Positions 34,458-44,497 are shown, numbered from the stretch's first letter. The stretch: 64,000 nt of DNA from Candidatus Hydrogenedens sp. (GCA_035361075.1 DAOSBX010000010.1:1-64000); one strand, 5' to 3'. The notes: generated by a model not told the origin, from the letters alone. Numbers and translations are program-made.

Positions 34458-37178
34458 TTAATTATGACCTTTCCAAATTTTATCAATAGTGTTTATTATC
34501 TCATTTATGGTGCAAGGTTTGCGAAGACAAGCAACAATTATATCCTTATACTCTTTTGGTATTCCTTCCTCTGGAGAGTCACTGCACACAATTACAGGGA
34601 TTTTCTTCATTTTTTTTCGTATATATTCCAATAATTTTTTCTCGCCCGTCTCTGTAATGCCGAGGTCAAGTATTACCAGTTTTATATCATTATCTGGAGA
34701 TGAGAGAACATCCAAAGACTTATCTATATTATCTACACATAAAACGTCAAATCCTTTCATTTTCATGATTTTTTCAAATACATTTTGTAATATTGAATCA
34801 CTCTCAACCAATAGTATTACATCTTTTGCTTTCTCTTTTTCCGCTAAAGTATTTACTAACGCCTCTTTTAGCAAAGCATGTGGAAATATTACTATAATCT
34901 TCGTCCCTACACCCAATTTACTTTCTACTTTCATCCCCCCTTGATGTCCCTGAACTATACCTAATACTGTAGATAAACCTAAACCCCTCCCTAAAAATTT
35001 GGTGGTAAAGAAGGGGTCGAAAATCTTATCCATATTTTGTGGGTCAATTCCTTCTCCATCATCTTGAATGGTTAACTCAACGTAATCGCCATCTGTCAAA
35101 CCTAACCCTTCCATCACAAAAAGGGATAACATTGTTTTATCATAATGAGCAATGCGTGTCTGAAGCATAATTGTCCCCCTTTTATTATCAATTGCCTCAG
35201 CTGAATTTGTAACAAGGCTCAAAATGACTTGCCTAATTAAAACCCTATCACATTGAATTGTGGTATCTTCTTTACAAAGGTTAATGTCTAAATTAATTTT
35301 CTTTGTTATTGCAGTCTCTAAAACTGGTTTTATATTTTTGATAATATCGTTCAGTTGCTCAGGCTCTTTTTGGATAGCGAAACTTTTTCCAGAATAAATC
35401 ATCATTTGCTTACATAATTCTGAGGCACGAGTGATAGCATCTTGAATGTTTTTATGATGCACCATTACTTCGTAAGGAATCCTGTCAGAGGGATATTCTG
35501 CTTCCTCTAAATCTAAATGACCCTGCATTACCATAAGAAGGTTATTAAAATCATGGGCAATACCACCCACTAAAATGCCAAGACTTTCCCATTCCTGAAT
35601 TTGCCACAGTTGTTCTGTTTGCCTCTTTCTTCCCGTTATATCTCTGACAATCCCTGAAAAACCAATAACCCGACCTGATTGATTTAATATTGGCAGTAAA
35701 GAAGCTTCTACAATCTTTTCTACTTCTCCATTTTTTGTGGTTAAGCTCCATTCATATAGATTTGTTGTTTTTTTAGACTGTTTTACCTCCTCTAATAAAT
35801 TAGAAACCTTCGATTGTTCATTAACTTCTATGAAATCAATCAAATTTTTATTAATTAAAAATTTAGGGTCATCAAAGCCAAATATTTCACTCAGGGCTGG
35901 GTTTGCAAATCGAATATTTCCGTTTAAATCGATTTCGAAATAGCCTTCAATTAACGACTCAATAATATTACGGTATCTTGCCTCACTCTTTTTCAAAGTT
36001 TCCTGAGCAATAACTTCGGATGTTACATCACGAATGATACTATCATACCCAACCAACTTTCCCTCTTCATTAAAAATAAGCAAACACATATTCCGTATCC
36101 AACGTATTTGCCCATCTTTTCGTATTATTCGATGAGTAATAGGTCCTTTGTTTTCACCTCTCATCAAACTTTCTGCAAAGTCCAAAACCAACGGCTTATC
36201 TTCATCATAAACCATTTCATACCAGAGATATGGATTTGCCTTAAAATCTTCAATCGTATATCCTGTTACCGCTTCACATCCTGGCATGTGGATTGTTTCA
36301 ACTACCACTCCGTTTTCTATCTTTACATGATAAAAATAATCAGTTATTGAATTAACAATCCGACGATATCTCTCTTCACTTTCACGTAGCTTTCTTTCCG
36401 TTTCTATTCGCTCTTGCATATTTTCACCTATAGAAACAATCCACAAACGACTTGTCACCCGAAAAAGAATTGGGATGTCCAACCACCGAATATAAATTTC
36501 TTCCCCTTTTTTATTAAATAACGGATGACCACCTAAATACGGTTTTGGGTTATTTCTCATTTCTTGAATATATTTGCGAAGTGGTTCTTTCCAAGCTTCT
36601 GGAATTGATATATCTAAAAAGTTCCTACCAAGAATCTCTGCCGATGAATAACCCATTACCTTCTCAGATTCATGATTAAACCCCAAAATTTTTGTTGAAA
36701 AATCTTCATATACCTCCCATAACACATACATCAACGGGATTTCTTCAAATATAGTATTTAATATTTCCCTAATGAAATTTATTCCTTCTCCCTGCTTCTT
36801 CTCAAAAATAGATGTAATATCAACCCATGTCCAACCTGTTATAACCCCATCCTTTTCCTCCTTTAATATCCATCCCTCTAACTTTGCCCACTTGGTTTTA
36901 CCACCTTTTGTATAATATGCAAAATCATCAACCTCGATATGTCCTGTTTTTCTGACGTGCTCTAATATATCTGAAAATGGACGAAATGGTTTAATTAAAC
37001 TATCAATTTTAACGCCCTGAAGTTTCTCGTCTGATAAGCAATCCCAAAACGACCGTATCCTCTCATTAAATTCAACTATTCCACCAGCCTCATTTAATAT
37101 AACAATCCCAATTGGTAAATTTGATGAGACCAAGTTTAACCAATTTTTTATTTGTGCTTTACCTAATTGGGGATTCAT
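34458..37178 (-). CDS. Hybrid sensor histidine kinase with four PAS domains and a degenerate receiver
   Basis: A 906-residue soluble kinase. PAS domains occupy about 18-123, 140-255, 270-385 and 395-515. HisKA has His542 (GGIAHDFNNLL). The ATPase motifs are SLVTNSAEAI, DDGEGI, FDPFFTTKF and GRGLGLSTV. The C-terminal receiver-like domain (about 785-906) keeps Asp838 (LVILDLG) and the Lys of CLRKPC. The conserved acidic pair is altered to Glu792-Ser793 (LLVESDS), so Mg2+ binding and phosphorylation may be impaired. It is not membrane-anchored. It is 28 nt upstream of panE and 141 bp downstream of the next kinase. Confidence 0.9.
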   Translation of the reverse strand: MNPQLGKAQIKNWLNLVSSNLPIGIVILNEAGGIVEFNERIRSFWDCLSDEKLQGVKIDSLIKPFRPFSDILEHVRKTGHIEVDDFAYYTKGGKTKWAKLEGWILKEEKDGVITGWTWVDITSIFEKKQGEGINFIREILNTIFEEIPLMYVLWEVYEDFSTKILGFNHESEKVMGYSSAEILGRNFLDISIPEAWKEPLRKYIQEMRNNPKPYLGGHPLFNKKGEEIYIRWLDIPILFRVTSRLWIVSIGENMQERIETERKLRESEERYRRIVNSITDYFYHVKIENGVVVETIHMPGCEAVTGYTIEDFKANPYLWYEMVYDEDKPLVLDFAESLMRGENKGPITHRIIRKDGQIRWIRNMCLLIFNEEGKLVGYDSIIRDVTSEVIAQETLKKSEARYRNIIESLIEGYFEIDLNGNIRFANPALSEIFGFDDPKFLINKNLIDFIEVNEQSKVSNLLEEVKQSKKTTNLYEWSLTTKNGEVEKIVEASLLPILNQSGRVIGFSGIVRDITGRKRQTEQLWQIQEWESLGILVGGIAHDFNNLLMVMQGHLDLEEAEYPSDRIPYEVMVHHKNIQDAITRASELCKQMMIYSGKSFAIQKEPEQLNDIIKNIKPVLETAITKKINLDINLCKEDTTIQCDRVLIRQVILSLVTNSAEAIDNKRGTIMLQTRIAHYDKTMLSLFVMEGLGLTDGDYVELTIQDDGEGIDPQNMDKIFDPFFTTKFLGRGLGLSTVLGIVQGHQGGMKVESKLGVGTKIIVIFPHALLKEALVNTLAEKEKAKDVILLVESDSILQNVFEKIMKMKGFDVLCVDNIDKSLDVLSSPDNDIKLVILDLGITETGEKKLLEYIRKKMKKIPVIVCSDSPEEGIPKEYKDIIVACLRKPCTINEIINTIDKIWKGHN

Positions 37179-37267
37179 AGAGAAAACACTTTATTTATGA
37201 GTATTTCTTTTGGACATTTTCCGAATATCCGTTATTATAATAATTAATATCATGTATTAATATTATA

Positions 37268-37297
37268 ATACTAAAACTAATATTATATAATTGTCAA
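37268..37297 (-). promoter_or_regulatory. Candidate promoter of the kinase at 37178
   Basis: Minus strand consensus TTGACA, 18-nt spacer, TAGTAT (4/6). It lies in the very AT-rich 141-bp gap between the two kinases, about 90 nt before ATG 37178. Confidence 0.4.
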
Positions 37298-37319
37298 ATT
37301 TATTAACTTGGTATTTATA

Positions 37320-40300
37320 TTATTTCAATATCTTTTTTAAAATTTTCACTAAATCAGCTGGACGGTAAGGTTTTTGTAGGAATCCTGCTGGCTTAATGTT
37401 AGAACATTTCTCAGAAATATCTTGTTCTGAATATCCACTACATAAAATCACAGGGATGTTAGCACAAATCTCGTTCATTTTTTGGAACACTTCAAAACCA
37501 TCCAACTCAGGCATTGTTACATCAAGTACCACGCCTTTTAAATCATCTTTATGTTGGTAAACTTTTTCTAAAGCCTCCTTACCATTTCTTGCTAAAATAA
37601 CTTGGAACCCCAAATAGGATATCGTTTCCTCAGCAACTTGTAAAACGCTTTCTTCATCATCAACCAATAGTATCTTTCCCACATATTGACTTGTTTTTAG
37701 CCCTTGCTTTCCCAATTGGCTATTTTCAGCAAGATTATTTTCTGTTATTATTTTTGCCACAGGGAAATAGACCTCAACTGTAGTGCCTCTACCAAGTTCA
37801 CTTTCCACCCGAATTGTCCCTCTATGGCTACGCACAATTCCAAGGACTGTAGCAAGCCCTAAACCTCTACCTGTAAACTTAGTCGTAAAGAAGGGGTCAA
37901 ATACTTTCACCAATACATCTGGAGTCATACCACAACCTGTATCAGAAACTTTGAGGCATACATACTTCCCCGCAGGAACGTTCTCCAAAAAACCTCCTTT
38001 TTTAATTTGTTCTTCCGTTAAATCTACTACCTTGACAGAAACATCGATACTCCCTTTAACATCGCCTAATGCTTCAGAAGCATTTGTAATAAGGTTCATA
38101 ATAACTTGATGTATTTGGGAAGCATCACCTTGAATTGCAGGTACTTCTTTCGGTAAATGGTACTCAATCGTTGCTTTTTTAGATACAATTGCAGATAATA
38201 ACGGAGCCATCTCTTCTGCTTGTTCGGACAAATTCATCGGTTTTTGAGTTATCGTACCCTTTCCAGAATAGGCTAACATTTGCTTTGTTAATTCCCCTGC
38301 TCGTTGGGCAGATTCTTCAATCCGACGCAAATATATTCTTAATGGGGAGTCTTCGGGCAATCGTGCTAAAACTAATTCGGCATTTCCCAAGATACCGACA
38401 AGTATGTTATTAAAATCATGTGCTATACCACCTGCAAGAACACCTAAACTCTCCAATTTTTGTGTATGCAGGATTTGAGCCTCCAATTGTTTCCGTTCTT
38501 CCTCTGCTTTTCTACGGTCTGAAATATCACGTGCAATTCCCTGTATTCCCACAGGCATCCCTTTCTCATAGATAAGGCGAGTACTAACCTCAATAGGGAT
38601 TCTATTACCATTTTTTGAGATAATCTCCAATTCGTATTTTGATATAGGTTCGCCCTCTAATTTCTTTTTTATCCTCTGTTTTACTTCTTCATGATACTCT
38701 GGAGCCACTACTTGAAAAATATTTAACCTTAAAATTTCCTCCAAAGTATACCCTGCGGTATTTAGTCCTGCTTTATTTATTGAGGTAAATCTCCCATTCA
38801 AATCATGAGTGTATATAATATCATTTGCATTTTCAAAGATTTCCCGAAATTTTTCTTCTGCTTTTTGGATAGTTTTAATTGCCTGTTTCCTCCAGCGAAT
38901 ATCCCTCAGAAAAACCATATAAAAAGATCGACTGGCAAGGATAAAATGCCCCATAACACATTCAACAGGAATTTTTTCTCCTTTTTCTGTCAGTATATCT
39001 GTTTCTACTATTTCACCAACATTAAAGCCTTCTGCTGGTTTAAGTTGTTGTAGATATTCTTCCCACTTAGGGATAAACATCTGGATTTTTTGATTTAGAA
39101 GTTCCTCTTCATTTTCAACACCGAATAAACTTATTCCACCGCGATTGACACTCATGATGGAGCCCATTTCATCCACCGAAACAAGTGCATAAGGGAGCAT
39201 TCGCTCTAATAATTCATACTGTCTTCCCTGCCGTCTTTGTGTCTCTTGAACACTATACCATAAAAAAATCCAACTCAGCTCACTTATTATCATATTTAGA
39301 AGTGGTATTGCCTCTGCCTCTGGCGTATCTTTACTTGTGCTCGCTAATATAATGAAACCTGAGACTTTATCGCCATTATAAACAGGACCAGCATAAATTT
39401 TTACGAAACCTTTATCTTGAAACCCTATTTTTAATTCACTCATCAAAGAAGATACTTCTACAACCTCTTTTTTACTCAAAATTTCAGAAATAATAATATT
39501 ATCAATGGTTATTTCCCGCAATGTTTTAAGTAACGATTCATCTAAACCTTCTGATGTAATTAATCTGGCTTTTCGTTCTGATAACCTAAAAATAGCCCCA
39601 GCCTCAAAAGATATAATTTCAAGAGTGTTCCGTAGAAAGTCTCCAAAAACGTCTTCTTCAGGTATGCCCCGAACAAGGTCTTCACATATCCATTGGACAT
39701 AGTTTTTTAGATATTGCGTAGCTTTGTTAAACAACTTTGTGCGATGTGCTGTGGTAATTTCCTGACCCAACATTATCAATGTTTTTTCACTATCACCACC
39801 AAAATAAAGGGGAAGACATGCCCATAAAATTAGAAGCCGTCGCGAGTCTTTCGTCAATACTTCCCCTTCAAATGAAAATGGTGCCATATCATCTACTCGT
39901 TCACCACCCTTAATGAATCGGATTGTCTCCTCTTGAATTTCTTCAGGTATGAACACATCAAACCAATTCATGTTCTTAACTTCCGAAGGAAGCCAACCTG
40001 TTAACTTTTTAACATAATCATTTACATATAAAATCTTTCCAGAGTGGTCAATCTGAAGTACAAGGATAGGCAATGCTTCTATAACCTGTAAAAGATGTTT
40101 TAATTCTGTCTCCTCAAACCTCCAAATCTCGTTTCTTGTGTCTTTTATTGGAAATAATAGAAATAAAACCCTTTCTTGCTGTTTTGACTCTTTCTGAATC
40201 CTAATTCCTAAAATACCAATTCTTTCTGACTCGCCTTTCTTCTTCGCTGAATGTATCCTCCAAACTTGAATCCAATAAAAGGCATCTTCAGGGATGAGAA

Positions 40301-40499
40301 CTCCTTTATAAGGATAAATAATAGAAACATATTTGTTTACCAACTCCCCTATTATATTACCTCCTCTTGTTTTGCCTGATAGTCGCTTTTTTGTCTCTGT
40401 ATCACAACTTTCAATAACCCCGTTTACTTGACATATTAAAAAACTAATTTCTGACTTTTTCAATATTTTCAATATTTCCCTCATGTGTATGCTATTCAT
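37320..40499 (-). CDS. Large hybrid sensor histidine kinase (PAS-GAF-PAS-PAS-HisKA-HATPase-REC)
   Basis: A 1059-residue soluble kinase. The N-terminal region (1-130) is PAS-like but diverged. PAS at about 135-250, GAF about 265-415, PAS about 425-540 and 545-665. HisKA has His694 in GGIAHDFNNIL. The ATPase motifs are NLITNASEAL, DTGCGM, FDPFFTTKF and GRGLGLATV. An intact receiver (943-1059) has DDE at 947-949, acceptor Asp993 (VVLDVTMPELDG) and KPY. The GAF/PAS set suggests sensing of small ligands, redox or light through bound cofactors; no Cys or His cofactor ligand stands out. It is probably the first gene of the minus-strand kinase-kinase-panE group. Confidence 0.92.
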   Translation of the reverse strand: MNSIHMREILKILKKSEISFLICQVNGVIESCDTETKKRLSGKTRGGNIIGELVNKYVSIIYPYKGVLIPEDAFYWIQVWRIHSAKKKGESERIGILGIRIQKESKQQERVLFLLFPIKDTRNEIWRFEETELKHLLQVIEALPILVLQIDHSGKILYVNDYVKKLTGWLPSEVKNMNWFDVFIPEEIQEETIRFIKGGERVDDMAPFSFEGEVLTKDSRRLLILWACLPLYFGGDSEKTLIMLGQEITTAHRTKLFNKATQYLKNYVQWICEDLVRGIPEEDVFGDFLRNTLEIISFEAGAIFRLSERKARLITSEGLDESLLKTLREITIDNIIISEILSKKEVVEVSSLMSELKIGFQDKGFVKIYAGPVYNGDKVSGFIILASTSKDTPEAEAIPLLNMIISELSWIFLWYSVQETQRRQGRQYELLERMLPYALVSVDEMGSIMSVNRGGISLFGVENEEELLNQKIQMFIPKWEEYLQQLKPAEGFNVGEIVETDILTEKGEKIPVECVMGHFILASRSFYMVFLRDIRWRKQAIKTIQKAEEKFREIFENANDIIYTHDLNGRFTSINKAGLNTAGYTLEEILRLNIFQVVAPEYHEEVKQRIKKKLEGEPISKYELEIISKNGNRIPIEVSTRLIYEKGMPVGIQGIARDISDRRKAEEERKQLEAQILHTQKLESLGVLAGGIAHDFNNILVGILGNAELVLARLPEDSPLRIYLRRIEESAQRAGELTKQMLAYSGKGTITQKPMNLSEQAEEMAPLLSAIVSKKATIEYHLPKEVPAIQGDASQIHQVIMNLITNASEALGDVKGSIDVSVKVVDLTEEQIKKGGFLENVPAGKYVCLKVSDTGCGMTPDVLVKVFDPFFTTKFTGRGLGLATVLGIVRSHRGTIRVESELGRGTTVEVYFPVAKIITENNLAENSQLGKQGLKTSQYVGKILLVDDEESVLQVAEETISYLGFQVILARNGKEALEKVYQHKDDLKGVVLDVTMPELDGFEVFQKMNEICANIPVILCSGYSEQDISEKCSNIKPAGFLQKPYRPADLVKILKKILK

Positions 40500-40705
40500 A
40501 CATTTTGCCTTCTATTAAATTTTGGTAGCCATAAATCTATTTCATACTAAATATTAAAATTCAATATATTCCTTTTAAATTATATATAGAGTTAAATCCT
40601 TTTGAGACCTTTAATCATACTGTTTTTATTCCCATTATTTTGTTTTAGATTTGCCTCAGTCAATATAACTTTTTATTTGCAGGTAATGTAAGCCATTATG
40701 TTTTT

Positions 40706-41740
40706 TTATTTATCTTCGGGAAAAAGAGACGGGGTATCCGATGTGGGGGGAGTTAATCCAAAATGTTTGTATGCCAATGGTGTAGCAACCCTGCCTTGGG
40801 GTGTTCGCTTTAAAAAACCAATTTGGATAAGATATGGCTCGTGGACTTCTTCAAGAGTCTGACGTTCCTCACCAACAGCAACTGCAAGTGAATTAAGCCC
40901 TACAGGTCCACCTGAAAATTTTTCAATAACAGTTTTCATTAAAAGCCTATCCATATCATCAAGCCCTAAATCATCTATTCGAAGCAATTTTAGGGCAGAG
41001 TTAGCAAGTGCCAATGTTATTGTACCGTCACCTTTAACCTGAGCATAATCCCGAACCCTACGTAGCAATCGATTAGCAATACGAGCTGTTCCTCGTGAAC
41101 GTCTTGCAATTTCCAACGCTGCATCTTCATCAATCGGCACATTTAAAATTCGCGATGAACGAAGTATTATTGTTTGTAGTTCCTGTGGAGAATAAAAATC
41201 AAGCCGACATGAATCCCCAAATCTCGCCCGTAATGGTGGCGTTAGTAGCCCTGCACGTGTTGTGGCTCCGATCAAAGTAAACGGTTTTAATCCTAACTTG
41301 ATAGAACGTGCCGTCGGTCCTTTTCCCAACATAATATCAATTTCAAAGTCTTCCATAGCAGAGTAAAGGGTTTCTTCAACAGCACGATTTAACCGATGTA
41401 TTTCATCAATAAATAAAATGTCATAATCATTCAAACCTGTTAATATGGCGGATAAATCCGCTTGCCGTTCTAACACAGGACCTGAGGTCTGATGTATTGT
41501 AACACCCATCTCATTGGCTAAAATTCGGGCAAGGGTCGTCTTCCCTAAACCGGGTGGACCATAAAGCAAAATATGGTCTAATGGCTCTTTTCTCTGTTTT
41601 GCTGCACGAATAGAAATTTGCAGTTTTTCCTTTACTGGCTCCTGCCCAGGAAAATCCTGTAATCGCTGAGGCCTAATCTGCTCGTCAAATGCGGTTTCAT
41701 CTTCTATTGGTTCTGGAGCGAATATGTGTTCAGAACTCAT
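40706..41740 (-). CDS. ruvB: Holliday junction branch migration ATPase RuvB
   Basis: A 344-residue AAA+ protein. It opens with FDEQIRPQRLQDFPGQEPVK, Walker A is YGPPGLGKTTLA, Walker B is LFIDEIHRL, sensor region LIGATTRAGLLTPPLRARFG (arginine finger), and the winged-helix end reads QIGFLKRTPQGRVAT. It drives branch migration of Holliday junctions with RuvA during recombination repair. Its ATG overlaps the ruvA stop by 4 bp (ATGA), with AAAGGAGGG SD inside ruvA. No ruvC is adjacent. Confidence 0.97.
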   Translation of the reverse strand: MSSEHIFAPEPIEDETAFDEQIRPQRLQDFPGQEPVKEKLQISIRAAKQRKEPLDHILLYGPPGLGKTTLARILANEMGVTIHQTSGPVLERQADLSAILTGLNDYDILFIDEIHRLNRAVEETLYSAMEDFEIDIMLGKGPTARSIKLGLKPFTLIGATTRAGLLTPPLRARFGDSCRLDFYSPQELQTIILRSSRILNVPIDEDAALEIARRSRGTARIANRLLRRVRDYAQVKGDGTITLALANSALKLLRIDDLGLDDMDRLLMKTVIEKFSGGPVGLNSLAVAVGEERQTLEEVHEPYLIQIGFLKRTPQGRVATPLAYKHFGLTPPTSDTPSLFPEDK

Positions 41741-42345
41741 GAATGGAACCCTCCTTTGAGATATCGCAATGCTATGCGAATTAAATCTTCAATACTTGCA
41801 TTTTCACCTAATTGTTTTCTTGCGAAGGAAACCGCACTCTTAGCCTCACTTGCAGAACAGCCCATGGATACCATTGCCTGATATGCCTCATCTGTGTCCT
41901 GCAATACCTCTTCTCGTGGAGTCAGTAAAGCAGATAGTTCAATATCTTCTCCCATCTTATTGCGGAACTCCAAAATTAACCGTTGCGCTGTCTTCTTCCC
42001 TATTCCTGGCGCAGTGGCGATTAAATGATAGTCGTTTCCCATCACTGCCTTGCGAAAATCGTTTACAGAAAGCGTAGATAGTATGGCTATTGCCATCTTG
42101 GGACCAATCCCACTTATCGCAATAAGCCTTTGGAAAAGTAATTTCTGCTCCTCACTTTCAAAAGCATATATATCAACAGAATCTTCACGCCAAACAGTAT
42201 AAACAGGGAACATCGCTTCCTCATTTACATGTACCTTGTTTAATAAACTAATAGGAACATTCAATAGATAACCCACTCCTTGAATATCTAATACTAAGGT
42301 ATTCGTTCGAACTTTTGTTATCACGCCACGTAGATAATCAAACAT
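41737..42345 (-). CDS. ruvA: Holliday junction DNA-binding protein RuvA
   Basis: A 202-residue protein of normal length: N-terminal OB fold (MFDYLRGVITKVRTNTLVLD), two helix-hairpin-helix motifs (LIAISGIGPKMAIAILS and IATAPGIGKKTAQRLILE), and the C-terminal domain III that contacts RuvB (ASEAKSAVSFARKQLGENAS). It forms the tetramer that holds the four-way junction. It is translationally coupled to ruvB. A perfect palindrome lies 60 nt upstream and may be an operator. Confidence 0.96.
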   Translation of the reverse strand: MFDYLRGVITKVRTNTLVLDIQGVGYLLNVPISLLNKVHVNEEAMFPVYTVWREDSVDIYAFESEEQKLLFQRLIAISGIGPKMAIAILSTLSVNDFRKAVMGNDYHLIATAPGIGKKTAQRLILEFRNKMGEDIELSALLTPREEVLQDTDEAYQAMVSMGCSASEAKSAVSFARKQLGENASIEDLIRIALRYLKGGFHS

Positions 42346-42404
42346 ATTTTTTCTCTCGTGTTTTCTTTATTGTCTCATAATAGAATAAAAAGTATAAAAT
42401 ACCA

Positions 42405-42421
42405 TTGTAAAAAAATTACAA
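42405..42421. promoter_or_regulatory. Perfect palindrome TTGTAA-N5-TTACAA upstream of ruvAB
   Basis: A 17-bp perfect inverted repeat with 6-bp arms and an AAAAA spacer, 60 nt upstream of the ruvA ATG in the divergent ruvA / 42528 spacer. The position and symmetry suit a repressor operator. Because ruvAB is often SOS-controlled, a lineage-specific LexA-like box is a possibility. The motif matches no LexA consensus I know exactly. Confidence 0.4.
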
Positions 42422-42527
42422 TATATCAAATAATATTAAACTAAAGGCTTCTTTTATATAATAGTCTAATATTTTATCATGAAACCCGTTGATATTAGAC
42501 AAGGCTATTTTTTACAAGGTATGCACA

Positions 42528-43382
42528 ATGAAAATAAAATTATCCATATTATTAATACTAACACTTGTTAGTTTTCTATGCCCATTTGCTGAAAATAGTC
42601 CTACTGTAAGTGTTCAGGAAGCTCAAGAAACAGAAATAAAAGATAATTCTACTGTCGAAGTTCAGATAAAGGATAATAAAACACAGGAATCCTCAACAGT
42701 ATTTGTCAACTCAAATGAACGTTTATTTCGCGAACTTCAAGATATGAAAATAGCCCTTCAACAAATACAACAAACATTAGATTATTTAGTTAACCACGTT
42801 ATCGCAGATTTAGAAGCAGAAAATCAACGTCTTCGAGATGCATTACAAAATTCTGGAGTTAACGTTATATTTCCAGAAGATCTTAACAACAGAAAAGATA
42901 GCACAAAATTTATTCCAGGCAGTACTATTAATAATACCCTTCAAACTCTCAACCCACCCATAGATAATCTTGACAATCAAAATAGGGAACAACAATCGCA
43001 AGATACTACTCCCCAACAATTCTCATTTCGGGTAATAGAAGAATGGGGACGAAATCCTGAAGTGGTGAAGCAACTCAATACCAATGCACCTTCTGTAAAA
43101 GGAGTGGTAGGTGTCGTCCCACCAGGAAGCTCAAAAGAACAACTTCAGGAATTAGCGAGGGAATTACGAAACAAATATGATGAATATGACAATATAAATA
43201 TTGAGGTTTTCGATGATGAACAATCAGCACGAGAATTTGCTGAAAAAAATGTCAGGAATCAAGACCATAATGTTTTAAGTATTTCAAAACATAAAGAAAG
43301 TGGAAGAGATATTATCACAATCTATGGGGAAAGCCAGTCTCAAAATGCATCTATCCCCATAAGTTCTACCCCTGAAAACTAA
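42528..43382 (+). CDS. Exported coiled-coil protein of unknown function
   Basis: A 284-residue protein; ATG 42528 is placed behind AAGG and begins a signal peptide (MKIKLSILLILTLVSFLCPF, cleaved near AENS). After a Thr/Glu/Lys-rich stretch, residues about 65-110 form a leucine-rich coiled coil (ELQDMKIALQQIQQTLDYLV). An Asn/Gln-rich linker leads to a compact alpha/beta domain (about 175-270: VKGVVGVVPPGSSKEQLQEL, INIEVFDDEQSAREFAEKN). No family recognised. It is divergent from ruvAB and stands 129 nt before the prepilin gene. Confidence 0.65.
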   Translation: MKIKLSILLILTLVSFLCPFAENSPTVSVQEAQETEIKDNSTVEVQIKDNKTQESSTVFVNSNERLFRELQDMKIALQQIQQTLDYLVNHVIADLEAENQRLRDALQNSGVNVIFPEDLNNRKDSTKFIPGSTINNTLQTLNPPIDNLDNQNREQQSQDTTPQQFSFRVIEEWGRNPEVVKQLNTNAPSVKGVVGVVPPGSSKEQLQELARELRNKYDEYDNINIEVFDDEQSAREFAEKNVRNQDHNVLSISKHKESGRDIITIYGESQSQNASIPISSTPEN

Positions 43383-43422
43383 AGACAAAACATAATTTGA
43401 CCTATCTTTCTTAAATTCCGGT

Positions 43423-43452
43423 TTGACATTTACCCCTTTTTTATGGTATTAC
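43423..43452 (+). promoter_or_regulatory. Promoter of the prepilin gene
   Basis: A perfect -35 TTGACA, 18-nt spacer, TATTAC -10 (4/6), about 60 nt before ATG 43512. The spacer contains a C4T6 stretch. It may also drive the metal transporter genes, which follow without an obvious terminator. Confidence 0.5.
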
Positions 43453-43511
43453 TATTATGCTAATTAGTAATACTAACAAAAATAAACTAATAATTTATAG
43501 GAGTGTTCATT

Positions 43512-44480
43512 ATGAAGAAAACTGGTTTTACTCTTATCGAACTTCTTGTTGTCATCGCAATCATTGGCATTTTGGCAGCAATATTGCTTCCTGCATTAGC
43601 AAGAGCACGAGAAGCGGCACGCAGGTCCAGTTGTCAGAATAATCTAAAGCAATTTGGATTATCATTCAAAATGTACGCTAACGAAGCAAAAGGAGAAAGA
43701 TTTCCTCCACTTCAACCTTTCACGAATCCTAATGGAGCTCCTCTTTTTGCATCACCGGACCCAGAAGGCTTCTTTCCTGAGTATATGAATGATTTAAATA
43801 CTGCAAAATGTCCATCAGATACAGGTGTAGATGCGCAGGGGCAATATGTCGCTGCACGCATTCCCGATGGTTCTATCGAAGACCACATTAAAATTGCAGA
43901 GGAAAATAATGATAGATTAAGTGCGCGTTACTTCCGTGCCGCTGCATTAGGTCGTTCTTACTGGTATCACGGTTTTGCTATTACAAATATTGAGGAGTTC
44001 TACGGTATGTGGAACGCAACGGGAACACTTGTAGAAATAGAAACGATTCCTCCAGGAACTATAATTGGTGTTAACCCTGTTACTGCACCTGTAAAAAGAA
44101 AAAATTTTGATAACGACATTCCTGTTACCACAAAACTCCCATGGACTGCCATTTTAGGAAAAGGTTATGCAACAACCAATAATTGTGCTCGTTTACGAGA
44201 AGGCATTGAACGCTTTGCTATCACAGATATAAATAACCCTGCCGCTTCAGCACAGGCACAAAGTGAAATTATTATTATGTTCGACACATTTGGTAATCCC
44301 AATGATTCTGCAACTACCGGGGGAGGAGTTGTTTTCAACCACATGCCCGGTGGTTGTAATGTTCTCTACATGGATGGACATGTTGAATTTATCCGTTATC
44401 CATCCAAATTCCCTGTTATAGATGACAAGGATAACAACTATGGAATACCAAGGCAGGTAGGACATTTTGGGCTACAATAG
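43512..44480 (+). CDS. Type IV-pilin-like prepilin with DUF1559/H-X-DG C-terminal motif
   Basis: A 322-residue protein; ATG 43512 is 8 nt after AGGAG. It starts with the prepilin leader MKKTGFTLIELLVVIAIIGI (cleavage G/F, Glu5) and helix LAAILLPALARAREAARRSS, then the DUF1559-type globular part. FNHMPGGCNVLYMDGHVEFI near the end matches the H-X9/10-DG motif. This family is greatly expanded in Planctomycetes, Lentisphaerae and relatives. It is probably assembled or secreted by a type II/IV pilus-like system, which is not encoded in the window. The next gene starts 17 nt later. Confidence 0.9.
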   Translation: MKKTGFTLIELLVVIAIIGILAAILLPALARAREAARRSSCQNNLKQFGLSFKMYANEAKGERFPPLQPFTNPNGAPLFASPDPEGFFPEYMNDLNTAKCPSDTGVDAQGQYVAARIPDGSIEDHIKIAEENNDRLSARYFRAAALGRSYWYHGFAITNIEEFYGMWNATGTLVEIETIPPGTIIGVNPVTAPVKRKNFDNDIPVTTKLPWTAILGKGYATTNNCARLREGIERFAITDINNPAASAQAQSEIIIMFDTFGNPNDSATTGGGVVFNHMPGGCNVLYMDGHVEFIRYPSKFPVIDDKDNNYGIPRQVGHFGLQ

Positions 44481-44497
44481 AATTTAGGATTTATGTG

